A stretch of DNA of 64,000 bases from Chlorophyllum brunneum. Taxonomy: Eukaryota; Basidiomycota; Agaricomycetes; Agaricales; Agaricaceae. How positions within the stretch are numbered: position 1 is the stretch's first letter; each line of letters starts with the position of its first letter. Both the position numbers and the translations under genes were made by a program. The notes under the pieces were generated by a model. The model saw nothing but the letters and a program-made list of their open reading frames with translations. It made no database searches and was not told the DNA's origin. This document shows, in pieces, positions 46,578-58,092 of the stretch. The stretch is from contig OY756141.1 of the NCBI GenBank assembly GCA_963576785.1, forward strand, positions 2,480,001-2,544,000. Direction: 5' to 3'.

Positions 46578-48609
46578 CTACACTGGTGTCAGTGTCGGCG
46601 CGAGTTTAAACTACCGTTTTAGCTTTAGCGGGACTTTGCTCAGATAGTAGTTATCCAGGTCTTGAGAAAAGCGTGTACTTACTCGAGAGCTTGTCTTGGC
46701 TATATGACTAAACGACTTCTCATAGCGCTGGCGCTGTGTCAATTTTCATTCGGCATAGAGAGAGGGCCCATTGGCCAGTCATCATCTGCGGTTACAAGAG
46801 GAAGGCGAGAGGCCACGACCCAATACGGGTCCTGTTTACCGGGTTTCTTTCATTTCTCCCGTTTGTTGAGTCCGGATAAGTAAATTTCCTATTTTCCACG
46901 CGGCGCGAGACACAGCTTTTGAATCACCTGCGGCTATATCAGAGGCTTCATCTGAAGCATGAAACTGACCGTCAAAGGGTGGGTGGAGATGGAGTAAGTG
47001 CAAGTGAGATGCTGAAGTATGATTTTGCCGAGGCTTGACAGCTAGGTGACCATACGACAGGGTTCAATGTGTATTTTGTTGTACCCTTCCATGCTGGCCC
47101 GTAATATCTTCCCCTTCGGTGGAATCTGATCACCGAAGGGGCGGCAGGATCATACAGCAACGGTTACATTTCTTTCTTCTAAAGCGGAAATTCAATGGAA
47201 ATATTTGCCCGCGTAGGATTGCACCTCTGACCACGCCGCGTCCAATGCTTGGACGACATCCTCCGCTGGTAGATAATTCTTTAGGAGTGGGGGGTGGCCC
47301 AGCGACTGACACACAGATTCCTGCTCAGGATCACTTAGGTTGTGAGCGGAATCTTCCTAGTTCCATGGTCGATAACGGGGTTCATTACCAATTTTATGTG
47401 CTTCAGGCTGGAGGCATCAATCAGAACGGCATCCCCGTGTTTTTATTCCATGGAGCCATGATGGGGGATCCAACGAAGAGCAGCTTCAGCGATGGAAGAC
47501 CGTGACCATTGACGGCAGCTCGACTCACGTTGGCTGCGTTGAAGTTCCTTCCAACATGTCTGGAGGTGCAGGTTACAGTGAGAGACGTATTTAGACTGAC
47601 CACCCGCCGCAATTCTGCTTCGGCTGGATTGGCGTCAGGAGGCGGTCAACTCGAGGAACATCCGTTTTTACCTTGCCCTGGTCACGCTCCGGGCGAAATT
47701 GAGAGCTGGCCTTCGAGTTAGGGATGTCGTCAACAGGGGTAGACCTCCTACTAGTTGAATATTAATTAGCTTAGACTATAACAGTGAAAATGGGAGGTTC
47801 AACACACATGAATTAAATTCGTAGAAGCTAATCCTGAACTGTCTTGGGACAAAAGAACAGTTCCAACCCGATCGGGCGATGGACAGCGTCATGAATGCCC
47901 TGGTAGACGGTTGGTTGGATGTATCTGTTTGTTCCGCATATTTGCACAACCACAACGACTTCCTACCTGCCCTGGGATGTTGAGCATGCGCTCATTTGCA
48001 CACTCCAGGACTCACACAGTGTAGTTGCTTATACCAAAGCGTTCAAAATAACCCTCTTCGTGGATGTCATCCGGTCCCTGGAGGTACCACATTTCGGAGG
48101 GTCTGGAGCGCTAGGATTACGCTTCTGGACAAAGTAAGAAAACAAAGGCCTGATACACGCCTGAAGTTCATGAAGTCGACGCCTACAAAGAATTCAGCAA
48201 GTGAATCCTAGGGCCCTGGCTGGCACTGTCTGTGGGTGTGAAACGACGTCATTCCAGTATATTTGTCTGGGGTAGCTCATAGTGTTGGGCGGGAGGACTG
48301 GGAAATAATTAGATACATCTGGCCCCATACAGTATATCTGAGTGAGCGAGTGTTGCGTCATCAGGGGCAGATAAGATAGAGACTTTTGTCGCAAGACCAG
48401 TCATATATCTGTCGGGTAGGAACGACATGGTTAGATATTCTTCTGCTTTGTCCGGGTGTGAAAGTTAACAAGTGTTGAGAGCGTGGACGGACACAATGCG
48501 TGGTCTCTGATTGGCTACGGGGAGTCTGTACCACGTGATCTCGAATCTGTCCCGGCCAGTCTCGTCAACCGACACATCTGTGCACTCGACGTCGCCAATA
48601 TCCTTCGCC
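46578..48609. other. 2 kb interval without a supported gene
   Basis: Only short frames occur (the longest is about 128 codons at 47119-47505) and none shows a recognised motif. The interval includes a perfect 11-bp hairpin at 47111-47141. A CACGTG near 48532 is just upstream of the complex I gene. Relics of a mobile element are possible but I found no reverse transcriptase, transposase or terminal-repeat signature. Confidence 0.5.
47111..47141. repeat. Perfect 11-bp inverted repeat with 9-nt loop
   Basis: CCCCTTCGGTG (47111-47121) is followed after nine bases by its exact reverse complement CACCGAAGGGG (47131-47141). The stem is GC-rich and would form a stable hairpin in RNA or a cruciform in DNA. 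There is no run of T after it, so it does not look like a bacterial-type terminator. Confidence 0.85.
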
Positions 48610-49619
48610 ATGTCCTCCAGACTTCCACGATGCCTGGCTTCCGCTTCCCGAGTCGCGCAGAGAAGGTTTATTTCAACCACTCCTCGGAGGGCATCTGAAG
48701 CTCTCTTTGTGGTACGTAGCATCTCGCCAAGCCGTGGAATGCAGTTACTCACTGCATTCTCCATAGCATCGGGATACAACCTACAATAACCCGAAGGTTA
48801 GTTAAACAGATATAGTTGTTTTAGCGGATAAGTACACAATGTTTATTGTCATAGATCCCCTTCGAGTTCAACGTGGAGAACATGAAACGCGCGCAAGAAA
48901 TTATTGCTAGGTACCCTCCTCAGTACAAGAAGGCTGCAGTCATTCCTCTCCTTGACCTTGGCCAGCGGCAAAACAAGGGTTGGACAAGCATCAGTGTGAT
49001 GAACTATGTAGCAAAACTTCTCGAGATGCCTCCTATGCGTGTATATGAGGTTGCAACTTTCTACACCATGTTCAACCGGTATGTTGTACCTCGTACCGTC
49101 TGTTTCGTCTGTGGTACTGATTTACACGCTGTAGCGAACCTATAGGCAAGAATTTCGTCCAGGTCTGCACCACAACGCCTTGTATGCTCCGAGGTTCAAC
49201 GGAAATCCTGAACACTGTTTGCCAAGAACTCGGAGGTATTACACCCGGTCAAACGACAGGGGACGGGAAGTTCACAGTGATCGAGGTTGAATGTCAAGGC
49301 GCCTGCAGTAACGCGCCCATGATGGTTGTCGGCGATGATTTCTATGTCAGTTTCTAGCCTCTCCTTGACTTTACTCATCTGACATCCATATAGGAAGACT
49401 TAACACCAGCAACAACCAAGAAGATCCTTGACGCGTTCACTAAGGGGGGAAAGCCCAAGCCAGGACCCCAGAGTGGCCGCCACACCAGTGAAAACTCAGC
49501 AGGTCTGACAGCACTAACTTCGAAGGTAGGCCCTTGCTGTCTTTATGCGGGACGTACCGCGTTCTAACCTTTGTCAGCCATATGGACCAGGAGAGTTCTG
49601 TTCGCCAGAATTCCAATGA
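48610..49619 (+). CDS. NADH:ubiquinone oxidoreductase 24 kDa subunit (NDUFV2/NUO-24)
   Basis: A mitochondrial presequence ([20 protein letters not shown], then STTPRR) leads into [40 protein letters not shown] and [20 protein letters not shown]. The N1a [2Fe-2S] cluster ligands are present as CTTTPC, and GACS within [12 protein letters not shown]. The C-terminus ends [14 protein letters not shown]. This peripheral-arm subunit sits next to the 51 kDa flavoprotein. Four or more introns were placed by frame: after the presequence (about 48711-48855), after TMFNR (about 49079-49134), after DDFY and in the Ser-rich tail. A CACGTG is about 75 bp upstream of the start. Confidence 0.95.
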
Positions 49620-49841
49620 TGCAATACATGTCAAATACATTTTCCAACTTCGCTCCTTTGTTCATGCATGTTGAGTGAATGACTTATACAAGGATGAGTA
49701 AGTACAGCAAAACTGTTTGTTGTCAACTTGTCAGTCAGCAGAAGACTTTGAGCGTGCAATTTATTATCCCCAATCAGCGTTCGTGGCCCATAAAACCTGA
49801 CCAAACGTAGTAACTTGCTACCAGTCCACTTGTTCCCCAGT

Positions 49842-51746
49842 TTAATCATCACCCTCCCCGTCATCATAAAACCCAAGCCCTTCCCCACCCTCAGGAAGAC
49901 GGTCAATGATAAAGCTACAAACAATAGGAGTCAGTGCACGTTTGAGCACTAGTGGAATTGAAGGTTGTACAGAATTTCTTCCTTGAGGTCCTCGCAATAG
50001 CGGTCTTTCCCGAAAAAATTAGACACCGTTCAGTTATATACGTGCTATCCCTCACCAATAGGCAGGTCACGCTCGTCAGTACCAAAAGGCAGCTCTATCT
50101 CATCAGCAATACCCTCAATACCCATGAATGTGAATGCGACCACGGTCACGATGGGCACCGTAGCCCAGCCAATGCCGTGCACGAGCGTCAAGGGTAGTGC
50201 AAACAGATATAGAGTCACACATTGCTTGAGATGAATGCTGTCTGCCGCAGCGTTAGTTGAAAACTGGTAGACCGACGACAGTTTTTACCCACATGACAGG
50301 GGAATGGGGGTGTTGGCTATGCGTTCCAGCGCTGTCATTTGGTCCACCATGCCCTGGATCCTGGATTTTTTTTTGTCAATATCGGATGAGCACTTAAACG
50401 GAGAATGTGTACAGTTGGGACAGGCCATTCGTGCCTGCTGGACCGACAGTTTCCAGGAAGCCCTCTCTGCGAAACCTGAAAACAAGCCTGCTAAGCTCGT
50501 GGGCAATGCTAAACAAAAAAGTTAGAAGAAGGAAACGGTAAGAACAAAGAGAACTTCGTACATAAGCGGCAGAGGGAGAGATGCTTCAACGGTAAAAGGA
50601 TGAAACTCAACGGTGCGATGACTTCCGGCTAGCAAAGGTGTGGTTTGATTCGGTTCGGTGAGGTTTCGCTTGCTGCGCTTCGCCCTTACCCTCTTCGTCG
50701 CGTTTGGTTTTGATACGCCTGGTTCTGGAGATGCCCGGCCACTCGGTGCGGCACTAACATCGGGACTATCACGTAAAACGGTAGCATCGTAGGGCATATT
50801 CTGGCGGAGTCTGTCCCTCAACGTATTGTACTCTGTCTCGCCATATCGGACGAAGGAAGCCGGAAGGACCTTGTGGTAGTCAGGGTAGTTGGTGCCATCT
50901 TCTCCGCGGAGGTAGTGCTTCACGGCGAAAGCGAACGAGAGCGCGAGGTGTAAGGCATCAACTTTGTGACGGTGCAGCTGAGCCTGGGACGTCGATATGG
51001 GGTATTTTGCGGCCACCTCCAAGGGAGGAAGAGCGACATTGATCCAAATCTGACGGGAGAAATTGCGAATATTTGACGTGATGGTAGCGAAAGATTTACG
51101 ACCTTCCCAGTATCGGTCGTAAGAAGTACTGGGACAGGTAGAGTTCCACGGCTTAGTTGATGGCGTTTCGACATCACCGTAGCGCGCACTTACCCATTGC
51201 TGGGTAGAAGGATACTGTCAGAGCAAAAATGCAACAAACGGTATGGAAGCGTACCGAAACACGAGAATTAGGCCAACCTGTTGGGAAAGAAAGAGTCAGC
51301 TACTACTCTGCATGAGTGGAATGGACATGCCACTCACAACAACAGACAAAAGTGGAAAGATGGAGCTGGTAAGTACAACTTTGTATCCTCTTGTAGCAGC
51401 ATAGCAGACTAGGGTGGAGAAAATAGTAACGGTGAGGACTGGGCCAATAATTCGGGTTATTATCTAGTTCCACTTGTCTGGTTTGTTAGTTGAATGGGGA
51501 TATCTAGTGATCAACTAACGCTGCCTTTCAGCCGCAGCACATCGGGGAGCCAGGAATACTGTGATGATACAAGTGAGAGAGCCGTAGCCAGCTATCGAGC
51601 AATTCCAGAGACCTTTCTGAGGTATCTTCTCTTAATCTTGGACTGGTTGTTTGAAGTCAGTGGACTAAACCCAAGGCTGCAGCGGAGCTACACACGGTGA
51701 TGGGCGGGAGAACCGAGGAGAGAGAGGTTTTGACTGCACCACTCAT
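49842..51746 (-). CDS. Bestrophin-like anion channel (UPF0187/RFP-TM family)
   Basis: Splicing from MSGAVKTSLSSVLPPIT gives SKIKRRYLRKYSWLPDVLRL and then transmembrane text TRIIGPVLTVTIFSTLVCYA and IFPLLSVVVGLILVF. Next comes IRNFSRQIWINVALPPLE, a His-containing helix (ALHLALSFAFAVKHYLRGED), a disordered basic insert, and QMTALERIANTPIPLSCGIH. The C-terminal part reads FTFMGIEGIADEIELPFGTD, RYCEDLKEEILFIIDRLPEG and ends in an acidic tail. These are features of fungal bestrophin-like proteins, which conduct chloride or other anions. About ten introns are inferred; the last (GTACAA donor) is required to avoid an early stop. The arginine-rich insert (RVRAKRSKRNL) is a possible trafficking signal. 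Confidence 0.85.
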
Positions 51747-52007
51747 GGGTCACGCAGGTGGTCAAGAGCACCGAACAATGGCATTCATGCCAGGGCTCCA
51801 AGGATAGTTTATAGACAACCCAACGTGGGAAGATGGTGGTCACTCTTAACCGAACAGGACTCCATGATGAGGCCTTCTAATTCTGGACATCATCGCAAGA
51901 TACTCTGGCCAGTAACAGGGTTTCCAACGACAAATGATGGGCGTACATGTATCGCTAGGAATATGAAGCGCAAACTGTATCGCAGTACATGATATCACAA
52001 GTGGTGG
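51747..52007. other. Short intergenic region
   Basis: About 260 bp between the bestrophin-like start and the stop of the next minus-strand gene. No feature recognised. Confidence 0.5.
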
Positions 52008-53097
52008 TCAAGCAAAGCATCCAAGGCAATGAGGACTCCACTGCAAGTGGGTAGGACCTCTATCCTTCACTATCTGTGGCGTGCAAGGGGCGGCAATTGA
52101 GCTGGAAGAACGGATAATCAACGGCGAAGCAAGCTCATGACTAGCATTCAGAGCATTTGTGATACCAGACATATTGAGTGGAGAAGAGAACGGATATGAA
52201 GATGACGCGATATGGGGATAGGACAGACGTCGCACACAAGGGCGATTTCGGAATGTGAATCTACCGTTCAAGTGACGGGCATGATAACCAGATTCCTCGG
52301 GTGAGCAGGTATCGGGTGACGATGGGCGACCAAAATCGAGTAAAGGTGCTTCTCTGACTGGAGACCACTGGTCACAAGATGGAGTCTTAAGTCCATTTTT
52401 TTCGATCCTGGGAGGGTGTAGGGGGGTGCGAATGATCTGGCCGACTGGAGTAAGGGGGGGATCTAGTCTGATATCAGAGGTACATGAACGGATAGGAGAC
52501 CCGAGGTTAGGCTGTAGGGATGATGTGAGCAAGGGGCCGCACAATGTTGAACGTCGGTGTAAGGTGGGTCTATCGCCTTTCAAATTCGGACACGCAGTAG
52601 TAGGCGAAGGAGGAATCTTATTGAGAGCAGTAGCGGAGGGTGTGTGATGGCATCCGGATAGTGTTTGTTGAACCGTGGTATTGAGGGATGTATCAGGAGC
52701 AGGCAGCTCGGCCAGGTCCGTGTCCAGGAGACAAGAACGGCGAGTATCAGAGAAACGTGGTAGCCACCAAGAGTTACGTTTTTCCGAGCGAAATCTCCGA
52801 GTGGTCAGGAGAGCAAGTTGACGGAGTTGACGAGGTGCACTCCGCCGCTCAGTCTTTTGGATAAAGAAACGTGAAACACGTCGGAGGAGTGATATGTCAT
52901 TCAGGGTATCGCATACCCTTGAGTATCGCATATATGGAAGCTTGATAGAGCGGTGTTTTTCCAGAGCTTGCACAGAGTGAGCATTTGGCCTGCAGCGAGC
53001 AATTGACCTAAAAACCTTGGATGTATGCGCCAGAGAGGTCGGGATCGTTCAAGAAGCGCTCGCGCAGGTCTGTTGGACTGTGCCTTCTGGTATGCAT
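52008..53097 (-). CDS. Unknown Arg/Ser/Pro-rich protein
   Basis: Starting at 53097, MHTRRHSPTDLRERFLNDPD runs into SGAYIQ, and an intron (about 52964-53009) joins this in frame to ALEKHRSIKLPYMRYSRVCD. The long final exon gives TLNDISLLRRVSRFFIQKTE and then a region of low complexity rich in Ser, Pro, Arg and Thr with repeated SP/TP pairs, ending HLQWSPHCLGCFA. About 350 residues in all. I recognise no domain. The spliced N-terminus and the open 965-bp exon argue that it is a real gene, but it may be young or fast-evolving. A palindromic TATA element lies 82 bp upstream, shared with the divergent gene. Confidence 0.55.
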
Positions 53098-53178
53098 GTT
53101 GCAAGAGGATACACGCTAGATATCGCCTTGGATGTCGCTTTGGATGTGGGTTGAGACCCACGCCCTCCCGAGCACTCT

Positions 53179-53192
53179 GGTTTTATAAAACC
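53179..53192. promoter_or_regulatory. Palindromic TATA element between divergent genes
   Basis: GGTTTTATAAAACC is a perfect 14-bp palindrome that presents TATAAA on both strands. It lies 82 bp from the minus-strand start codon (53097) and 105 bp from the plus-strand start codon (53297), a distance suitable for a TATA box in both directions. Confidence 0.6.
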
Positions 53193-53296
53193 TGACCCTC
53201 GTCTGCATGACATCATTGGCAACGCGACCGTCACAGATCAAGTGACCAGTTGTCACACCTAATGAATCATATCCATCTGGACACCCATCTCTTCAC

Positions 53297-56200
53297 ATGG
53301 AATCCATCATCGCGTTTGCAGCTGATATAAAGTCCTCCGTGAAATCCAAACATAACAAATATGTTTCGAATGCTGTGTTGGAGCTTTCGGAAATTGTCAA
53401 TATTATGGTACGCCGTAGAAAGTAGTGCGAATGGCTGGTCAATGATGGAATTGTGCGAAGCAATCTGGGGAACTATCCCGCCGAGATCTGGAGCGCATAA
53501 ACATCTTCGTCAAGGACAAATTAATTCCCCTTTACCAAAATTTTACAGACCTAACCCTGCAATTCGCTTCAAAGTTTCTCGAGCATATCGTTTCCCGTCA
53601 AAAAGCCGACGATAGGCAGGGAGAATTAGCTGTGTTATTTGATTTAATACCTGGTTCAATCGCAACAGGAGTTTTGGTGAGCGTTGATTATTCTAGCCTA
53701 CATCTGACTCTGTATCTGATTTAGGTATCAAGGACTTTTTAGAAGTCGATAAGAAATGCAAGACCTGCCACCCATCATGTCCATAAATCTGACTCTACGC
53801 TCAGCTAGCACAAGAATTCTCGTTTCCCGCCATTTTTATGCCGTTATGAGCGAAAACTACTTCCCGGGCTCTTCGACGCGCGGAAGTGTATTTGGACACA
53901 CCAAAGCGACTACATTAACATCTGTAGGTGCTTGACCAGTCTCCGAATGCTGTACATGCGTCTGAAATGGTTTTGGGTGCAATAGGTTTATCAGTTGCTC
54001 TCGGACTCTGTTGTTGGTCAGCCAGAAAATCAATCCCAGCTACGCAACTCGACAAAACTCGGCGGGTGGGTGGCTATCTGCGACTAGTTCATTCTGCTCA
54101 TAACGATAAAAACAGGTACAGAATAGGACTTGCTCTGGCGAGCTTACAAGGTAGGGGCCCAACAAGTGGTTCACTATAATAACTCGTCTTCATCACGCAC
54201 AATCCAGACTTCCTTCCCGTAGAAGCGCTACTAGAGCTTTTCGCAAACCTTCTGCCCTCCGCCAAAGTCGCTGGTGGAAAAGAAAAACGTGCACAATTCA
54301 TCGAGCAAGTTTTCAACTCCAGATATTTCCCCAACTATCAAGACCTCTTGAATTTGCTTGAAGGAGTTGCATCAGATTGGAGCGTCACCTCTCAAAAAAT
54401 ATCTGATCTAATAGCCTTAAAGAAGCCTTCCTTGTAGGCCATTTTCATTTTCATTGCGCATATACTCACTCCTTTTTAGCCCACAACCCTTTGAAACTGA
54501 GAGAATTACTGTGGGAAGGTCAGAATCATACAGTGTCGAACGAATCTACGTGGACGGCTCCAGTTTCTTGGCAAGCATTGATGAGGCGAGCTCGCTGCTC
54601 AAAAGATAATTCTTTCCCGATCTGACAACGTTGGCGCAGGGAGACTCCCTGGGAACCATACAGCTGCCCTATCATCAGATTGAACGATTCTCTATATCAA
54701 GCTCTGCAAATGCCAAGGTTGTAGTAAGGGTGGTTTCGAAAATACCACCCATCAAGAACCAACAGGTGATGTCGCTGCCATTGCCGCAAGAAGAGGGAAA
54801 AGTATGCTGCAGCTGGGAAATCAAGGCAGACGATGCGGGGAAAATGGCTCAAGCTTTGAGGCATAGAAAACCGGTGAGTGGTAATGAACATGTGTAGTCT
54901 CGAAGTTGATAACTTTGTTGTAGGGCTTCTTGGTGACTGCGCAAAGAAAGATGTCCTTGGCTGGGTTTGGAGTCGAGCTTCCCGGTGTGCACTCCTCCCA
55001 TCAAGCCCAGGCAAGTCAGCCTTTCTCGCCACCCATCCAATGGACTGATGACTTGAAGGTCAAGGAAAAGGATATATCTTCTTGTCCGTTTCACGTTCGT
55101 GTCTGTAGGATTTAACTGAGTCCTCCGTATAGTGTGGTCTGATATCAATCCCGGTGACACGACCTCCCCAATGCTGGCTGGATCGAAATCTTCCAAGGGT
55201 CGGGCTACGACCCCTGCGCAACCCCGTTTCGGCATTATGTCTCCGAAACATGAGGTCCCTAAGTCGGGATCGTATGATATTTCACCTACCGCTGCTTTCG
55301 TTCTCGACGATCGCATACGCATGAGTGTACCCCACAAAGGCAGAGCATCTGTTGGTCCTCAGGATATGGCGAGTAGTGAAAAGTCACTACCCGAATTAAC
55401 TGATCCGGAATCCGAGTCGGAGGCCAGCCCAAGCCAGGTGGTACGCAAGGTCACACGCAAGAACAGAGAGGCACTCTTGATCAAGTCGGACACGGAGCCT
55501 GAGGATACCTCAATTACTGCGCCCAAGAATGGTTCGAAACGCGAGCTAAAGGATGCGGCTAGGTCTAGCCTTGCCAAGAACCCTGGTAGGAGACGACCAC
55601 TTCATCCTATGAAGTTTTAAGGAGGTCGCGGACTAACATAGGTTATAGCACGGGATAAGAATATAGCGGTTCGCATTAAGACATCGCGTCAGACTCGTTC
55701 AGCCACTCGAGGTTTGACCGAGAATTCGGACCTATGTGAGTTTTATTCAGCTCCTTCGCGCTGCTGCTCAGCACAAGAACACTTTCTAGCCCAATCGCCA
55801 CAGGCTGTTGTGCTAGGGAAACATAAGCTTTCAGGCCAGGCCAGGGACGGCGATGACCGTAGCGGAGAATACGTTCCTCCGGCCAAGCGTCCTCGTATCA
55901 AGCGGGACCTGGTAGAGCATTCCTCGATTCTTCACACTGAAGAACAAACAAAGGCGGTTAAATCTCGTCCCGTGAGGAAGTATCGCGCGAAAGGTGGTAC
56001 TACTTCCTCTTCGCCGAATATAGGAAAGGCCAAAGTCGACTTCGACAAACCGCCCAACGCCACTAAAACAGCTCTCTCGAGAATGAAGGGGAGAGATGGA
56101 AAGCTTTCGGCGGTTAAGCCCAGGCCTGTGAAGTTGCGTCCATTCGAGAAAAAGAATGAAGAAATGGATATCCGTGAAACCATTCAAACCGATTCTGACA

Positions 56201-57673
56201 GGAAAGATCAGGTCGTGGGGCAAAATGTAACGGGGGGCCTGGACGACACTAGAGTACGGCCATGTATGCTTGACGGTCTGGTGTTCACGTTTTGAATTTA
56301 TCGCAGGAGGCTATGCCGGAAATCTCCAAGAAACAAATTGACGAGAAGACGCAGAAAGTAGGACGCAGGGTAGCATGGCCGCCGAATACATCCCGTGATG
56401 TTTCTAACGCAATACTTCCACAGAACCCACAAAAGTCCAGAAAAGCGCCTTGGGATGATCCCATATTCATCGGGCAAGTCGAGATGTCGAAAAAGGAGAC
56501 CGATACTAGCTCCATGCAACTGTCCGAGCTTCAGGATTATCCAGTCCCAGAGTTCGTTGTACAGGTTTGGGAGACGAGCGTAGGTCCACGGTTTCTTACC
56601 GAGTTGTTGATCTCATGATTTGACAGCCACCGATGCCTGCTGGCGGGAGGTCCCCTACGACTAAAAAGGCACAAGACATTCAAATGATAGATCCGACAGA
56701 AGCGGACAGTCCACTGGAACTCGAGCCCAAGGAACTGGCAGCTCTACATGTTCCAGGCATAGAAGCACCTCTTATCCCTCGGCAACTGTTAATCAACGCT
56801 GAGGAACAAGTCACACGCTTGCCTCGCTCCGTCAAGGAAATCAAGACCTCTGTTGACATAGGAATTCAAGCGAACGCCCATGAGCTCAGTGAGCTCCAAC
56901 CAAGTACCCCCATGACTCGTCCCGCAACTCGTAGACGATCTTCAAAAATGGAAACAGCTTCAGTCAGATTGGTGCGGAGAGCTCGACCTTTAGTGATCGA
57001 ACGGATGCCGGTGTCGATTGCGACGACCACTTCGACATTGCTGCAGAGAAACAAACCAAATCGGAGTCCGGTCCGCATTGCGAGACCCTCGACGGTCCGT
57101 AGGATTCATCATAGGTCCATTGCCCCTTCTCCGAAGGCTTCGCGCTTGAACAGACAGCATGCACCAGAAGTTGTGAATTGCCGGATTGCTGACGTACGCT
57201 ACTGCTTGCCATGGGCAAGAGTGATACGTGCTAAATCATTCTTAGGTTCTTAGCGAAATCAATAGCGTCGTCCTTGATAAGATTGGTTCCAAATTCGAAA
57301 CTGTGCGAGATGATTTGAAAACGGCGCAACGGAGAATGCTTGTCGGAACAAAGGAAAAACTAGAGCAGATGCACCAACTAAAGTGGGTGATTATTATTCG
57401 CTTGGAATATGTTCACCCTAAAAGTCGCGGACCGCCCCTCCAAGTGTTGACCGTTATAACCTACTTGTGGGATTATATGAAAAATACGCAGCCGAGCGCC
57501 GGGAGAATATGCAGCTGTTCGAGGAAATGAGGAGGTCAAACCAAGAAGCGTTCGACGGGGTCACCGACGTCATTCTCAAGCACAGTCGCCATAGTATTTC
57601 CAAGAAATTTCCCAAGTCTATGTTCTCAAACGTTCCAACAGCTATTAGAAACCAAAACCAGCCGTCTGTGTAG
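53297..57673 (+). CDS. Candidate meiotic chromosome axis protein (SYCP2/Red1-like)
   Basis: A many-exon gene, with at least ten introns, from MESIIAFAADIKSSVKSKHN. Helical ARM-like text follows (ERINIFVKDKLIPLYQNFTD; PVEALLELFANLLPSAKVAG; KRAQFIEQVFNSRYFPNY), then a beta-rich, PH-like part (ERITVGRSESYSVERIYVDG; IERFSISSSANAKVVVRVVS; CSWEIKADDAGKMAQALRHR). A long disordered, basic, Ser/Thr/Pro-rich centre contains possible nuclear signals (PPAKRPRIKRDL). A C-terminal coiled coil starts near 57250 (EINSVVLDKIGSKFETVRDD; KYAAERRENMQLFEEMRRSN). ARM-like, PH-like, disordered linker and terminal coiled coil is the layout of SYCP2, Red1 and ASY3 axis proteins. The family call rests on architecture only; several exon joins between 53700 and 54200 are not resolved. 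Confidence 0.6.
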
Positions 57674-58092
57674 ATTGTGCCAACTCGTGTAGATTGTGTC
57701 GACTCTTGTAGACTCGCAATAGTACAAATTAAAGGTGTGACGTATGGACTGTTTTGAACGCGTCTGTTGCGTGAGATTGCTAGCAGAGACCCTGAGTTGG
57801 ACTATACAACTTTTTGTGTTACACTTCCATGCGCGTCTGGACACGAGCGCAACCATGGTGTAAAAACCTCGTGCTCTCCCAGATTCGTGCTGTCCAGCGA
57901 CCTCGATCATGTAGTGGTGTTGAAGTAAGACATACGAATTTTGCGGCCTATGCGTATCACACGCGTACTGCGAATTGTGTCATACAAAACCAGAGAGGAC
58001 ACAGCCAGGACACCGCCAACTGCCGGTTATCTCATCTTTGCCCGACATCTGTCTTTTCCTCTCAACACTTGCGACTCTGCTCATCCCTACAG

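Noticed and set aside
47919..48211. Short frames suspected to be a retroelement gag relic
   Set aside because: I found no zinc knuckle, protease, reverse transcriptase or terminal repeat around them.
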